Shown piece by piece: positions 7,901 to 8,976 of a stretch of 8,976 nucleotides of DNA. The stretch is from the NCBI GenBank assembly GCA_003647095.1, contig QMME01000151.1, positions 1 to 8,976 of the forward strand. The letters are read 5' to 3'. The stretch is from Deltaproteobacteria bacterium. Its GTDB lineage: Bacteria; Myxococcota; B64-G9. Each line of letters starts with the position of its first letter. The stretch's first letter is position 1. Below the pieces are notes generated by a model, which saw only the letters and a list, made by a program, of their open reading frames with translations, did not search any database and had not been told where the DNA came from. Both the position numbers and the translations under genes were made by a program.

Positions 7901-8976
7901 TAGGCGGGCACGAAGAACCAGGTGTAGACGTCATCGTAGGTGAAGGGCGAGACGCTGCCGCCGCCGTCGGGCCCCCACAAACCACCGTCGGGAGTGCTGC
8001 CGTCCAACGAGTAGCCCAGTCCGTTCGACAGGTTGACCTGGTAGGTGCCGGTGGTTATAGGGGTGTGAGGAGTACCGTCGTCGAGGATCTCCACCGCCCC
8101 GAACCAGGCCTGCAGCACGTCCAGGTTGCCGTTGTTGTCGCCGATGGTGTTGTCGCTGCCCAGGGTGGTGCCGTTGGCGGGCTCGGTGTCCTGGCTGATG
8201 ATGCCACCGGCAAGGTTGTTCTCGATGGTGTTGCCTTGTATCCGGGAGTTGCCCGTGACGTCGTCGCCGGCCCCGCCCGGCCCCCAGGTGCTGGCGTAGT
8301 AGGGAATTGAAGCCACTCCCCAGTCGTTGTTGCCGGAAAGAGCATTGCCAATAACTCCCAAGGAGCTGCCCACCAGGAAGGCGCCCTCTATGCCGTTATC
8401 GTTGATATCATTGTTGTGAAGGGTGTTGGTGTTGTCGGCCAGCATGGCCAGCAGGCCGCTGGCGGAGTTGCCGGAGATATCGTTGCCCGAACCGATATCG
8501 GTGTTGGTGCTGGGGCCGTAGAGGGCGATGCCGTTTTCGCCGTTCCAGAGGATGTCGTGTTGGTAGATGATGGTGCCGTCGCAGCAGGCGCTGTCGGTGC
8601 ATCCCAGGGTGATGCCGGTGGAGGCGTTGGGCCGCGGGGTGTCGCCGGTGAAGTTGCGGCCGATCCAGTTGCCCTTGATGCTGGTGTCGGCAGCGCCCAG
8701 CAAGGTGATGCCGGAGCCGCCGTTGCCGGAGATGAGGTTGGTTCCCGAGTCGGCGTCATTGCCGATGAAGTTGCTGTCCACCGTGGCAACGACCATGATG
8801 CCGTCCTCGGCGTTGCCCAGGGCCTGGGCCCCGGAGGTGTCGAGGCCGATGATGTTGTTGTAGATGCCGTTGCCGCGGGTGCTGGCCAGGTTGGCGCCGT
8901 AAATATAGACACCGTGGCGGCCGTTGCCGGAGATGACGTTGGCCATGGCCCAGTTGTCGAGTTCGCCGATGGTGAA
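4969..8976 (-). CDS. Large modular secreted/surface protein: beta-helix, MopE-like Asp/Cys repeats, lamin-tail-like domain, MYXO-CTERM-like tail; 5' partial
   Basis: The frame is open to the right edge, ten codons beyond an internal Met at 8946, so the true start and any signal peptide lie outside. Residues are counted from that Met (1325 to the stop). Residues 1-255 are parallel beta-helix turns with recurring N-x-I-x-G-N / G-I motifs. Residues 256-410 are beta-rich and unassigned. Residues 411-515 and 651-710 carry Asp-rich DxDxDG and DNDCDG motifs like MopE/TSP3 calcium or metal sites. Residues 516-650 are cysteine-rich. Residues 715-758 match the CGDGVRTGSEECDDGN (DUF4215-type) disulfide repeat. 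Residues 764-928 look like a lamin-tail domain (LVITEIMQNP, EWFELLN). Residues 933-1295 are further MopE-like repeats. Residues 1296-1325 form the sorting tail. I count about 88 cysteines in 411-1300 but only 3 in 1-410, indicating an oxidised extracytoplasmic stalk. A role as adhesin, matrix protein or enzyme is possible; nothing visible decides it. Confidence 0.9.
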   Translation of the reverse strand, partial: FTIGELDNWAMANVISGNGRHGVYIYGANLASTRGNGIYNNIIGLDTSGAQALGNAEDGIMVVATVDSNFIGNDADSGTNLISGNGGSGITLLGAADTSIKGNWIGRNFTGDTPRPNASTGITLGCTDSACCDGTIIYQHDILWNGENGIALYGPSTNTDIGSGNDISGNSASGLLAMLADNTNTLHNNDINDNGIEGAFLVGSSLGVIGNALSGNNDWGVASIPYYASTWGPGGAGDDVTGNSRIQGNTIENNLAGGIISQDTEPANGTTLGSDNTIGDNNGNLDVLQAWFGAVEILDDGTPHTPITTGTYQVNLSNGLGYSLDGSTPDGGLWGPDGGGSVSPFTYDDVYTWFFVPAYLVTNNGTFYQANPWTVTVVGPTSGSAGYTFDGVNNDPDLGGQPAGIMTGSEFRYQVAEVITYPDADQDGVIDTDDCAPNDANYQGPAGVPCDADSDGYCDDAISGQVQQSFCPNDCVAVMCDPSDCDDNSAAVNPGVTEAAFGDAMCTDGIDNDCDGDIDIDDAGCWECTGDADCDDGDVCNGLEICLNHVCQSGTALFCNDNDDCTTDSCDPASGCQYSFNNDPCDDGQFCTVSDTCDGAGNCVGQVRDCSSETDQCNTGICDEGQQACVKLPLSDGTACDDGNACTMNDSCLDGACTGELLDNDDDGYVDEACGGNDCDDSLAGVNPGASEGPAGDASCSDSLDNDCDGATDGDDTGCQVTDQCGDGVRTGSEECDDGNTENGDGCDDSCVVEEGWACRTSVEPNLCGTAGVAGDLVITEIMQNPSCVGDAYGEWFELLNVSGHDIVLRGWIVFDVDSDDHVVATGLALADGDYLVLCRNGDSAVNGNIACDYQYSGFTLGNADDELILADPGDVEIDRVVYDDGDTFPDPNGASMSLDPAASTATANDDGSNWCEAASPIAGGCGDLGTPGAANPACSSCPDADADGYQAASCGGDDCDDSDAAVNPGASEVPCDGKDNDCNEATPNDTNPSDDDGDGFSVGCGQDCNDSDNTVYPGATEICDDGIDQDCNGSDLPCDCPDSDEDGYPDASCGGSDCNDADTSIHPGAEEILCDGVDNDCSDTTPDDVDPSDNDSDGFSVGCGRDCNDEDASVHPGATEVCEDGIDQDCNGSDLQCDCPDADSDGAFDSNCGGSDCDDNDADINPAAEEICDGTDNNCDGNSDEGFGQITCGEGACQVTVEECLDGQLQQCQPLDPPEQTERTCGDNVDNDCDGLTDSDDGDCQGCTDADGDGYQDAACGGDDCDDNDELVHPGADELCTDNIDNDCDGLTDFDDSEMCQRGSSGCGCSTTHSPATGLAMLLGLLLLFKRRRR
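4972..5061 (-). other. MYXO-CTERM-like C-terminal sorting signal
   Basis: The last 30 residues of the surface protein contain GCGC, a short polar spacer, a hydrophobic helix (GLAMLLGLLLLF) and a terminal KRRRR cluster. This three-part tail is the hallmark of MYXO-CTERM proteins, in which the tail is thought to be processed by a dedicated intramembrane protease near the Cys and the protein retained at the surface. Related CTERM classes share the plan, so the exact class is inferred. No processing protease is encoded in the window. Confidence 0.75.
5557..6150 (-). repeat. Two tandem 297-bp (99-residue) MopE-like coding repeats
   Basis: Residues 933-1031 (6150-5854) and 1032-1130 (5853-5557) of the surface protein align without gaps over 99 residues; by hand I count 68 identities. 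Each unit holds PDxDxDGY, SCGGxDC, DGxDNDC, DGFSVGCG, PGATE and DGIDQDCNGSDL blocks and ends CDC. A third, divergent and shortened copy begins at 5556 (PDADSDGAFDSNCGG). This indicates duplication within the gene, with Asp and Cys positions conserved. Confidence 0.85.
6163..6657 (-). other. Lamin-tail-like (LTD) domain within the surface protein
   Basis: Residues 764-928 begin AGDLVITEIMQNP and continue with EWFELLNVS, DIVLRGWIVFD, DGDYLVLCR and DELILADP, ending with a TPGAANPAC tail. This order is characteristic of bacterial lamin-tail (LTD) domains, Ig-like folds found in secreted nucleases and surface proteins and often following cysteine-rich or EF-hand-like repeats. Here it sits between the DUF4215-like repeat and the tandem MopE-like units. 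Its binding partner is not known. Confidence 0.75.
8182..8976 (-). other. Parallel beta-helix domain of the surface protein (N-terminal part seen)
   Basis: Successive turns of about 20-25 residues carry a repeating pattern such as NVISGNGRHGVYIYG, NLISGNGGSGITLLG and NDISGNSASGLLAML. The Asn ladder and Gly-Ile steps are typical of PbH1/NosD-like right-handed beta-helices. The domain continues past the right edge. Such folds occur in polysaccharide lyases, adhesins and periplasmic copper-site proteins; no catalytic motif is evident here. A CTDSACC cluster (116-122) holds the only three cysteines of this part. Confidence 0.8.

Noticed and set aside
7330..8310. 326-codon plus-strand open frame
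   Set aside because: The same mirror effect of GAC/GGC-rich coding sequence, lying opposite strongly supported domains of the surface protein.
8944..8946. ATG at 8946 as the true start of the surface protein
   Set aside because: The frame stays open to the edge with a continuing beta-helix pattern (TIGELDNWA), there is no ribosome site close upstream, and no signal peptide follows the Met.

Overview
The window is a GC-rich, almost fully coding stretch in which every gene I can support lies on the minus strand, so it reads from right to left. Several traits point to the myxobacterial or deltaproteobacterial world: a MYXO-CTERM-like C-terminal tail, a 'CGDG..' cysteine-rich repeat typical of Myxococcota secretomes, a Hanks kinase with the HRDISPSN catalytic loop, and an NTT-like carrier in a free-living type of operon. 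This is inference from gene families. A GC-rich gammaproteobacterium is not excluded.

Right part (4969 to the right edge): one very long gene, truncated at its 5' end by the window, encodes a large secreted or surface protein. From N to C terminus it shows a parallel beta-helix, an unassigned beta-rich segment, Asp/Cys-rich putative metal-binding (MopE/TSP3-like) motifs, a cysteine-rich block, a DUF4215-like disulfide repeat, a lamin-tail-like domain, two 99-residue tandem repeats plus further MopE-like motifs, and a CGC/TM/Arg-cluster sorting tail. It looks like an anchored or processed stalk-and-head protein of the outer surface.

Left part (1 to 4900): a tight three-gene unit, probably an operon. 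First is a membrane histidine kinase (HAMP-PAS-HisKA-HATPase) starting at TTG behind a strong Shine-Dalgarno. Then, after 13 bp, a Hanks-type Ser/Thr kinase with one TM helix and a C-terminal PEGA domain. Then, after 30 bp, an ADP/ATP-translocase-like (NTT/Npt) membrane protein whose soluble C terminus runs off the left edge. The spacing suggests one transcript joining two kinds of phospho-signalling to an NTT-like membrane protein. No response regulator lies in the window.

The 68 bp between the surface-protein gene and the histidine kinase is the only sizeable gap and could hold the operon promoter. I saw no tRNA, rRNA, CRISPR, insertion sequence or plus-strand gene. The long plus-strand open frames are mirror images of Asp-rich (GAC-rich) coding sequence.
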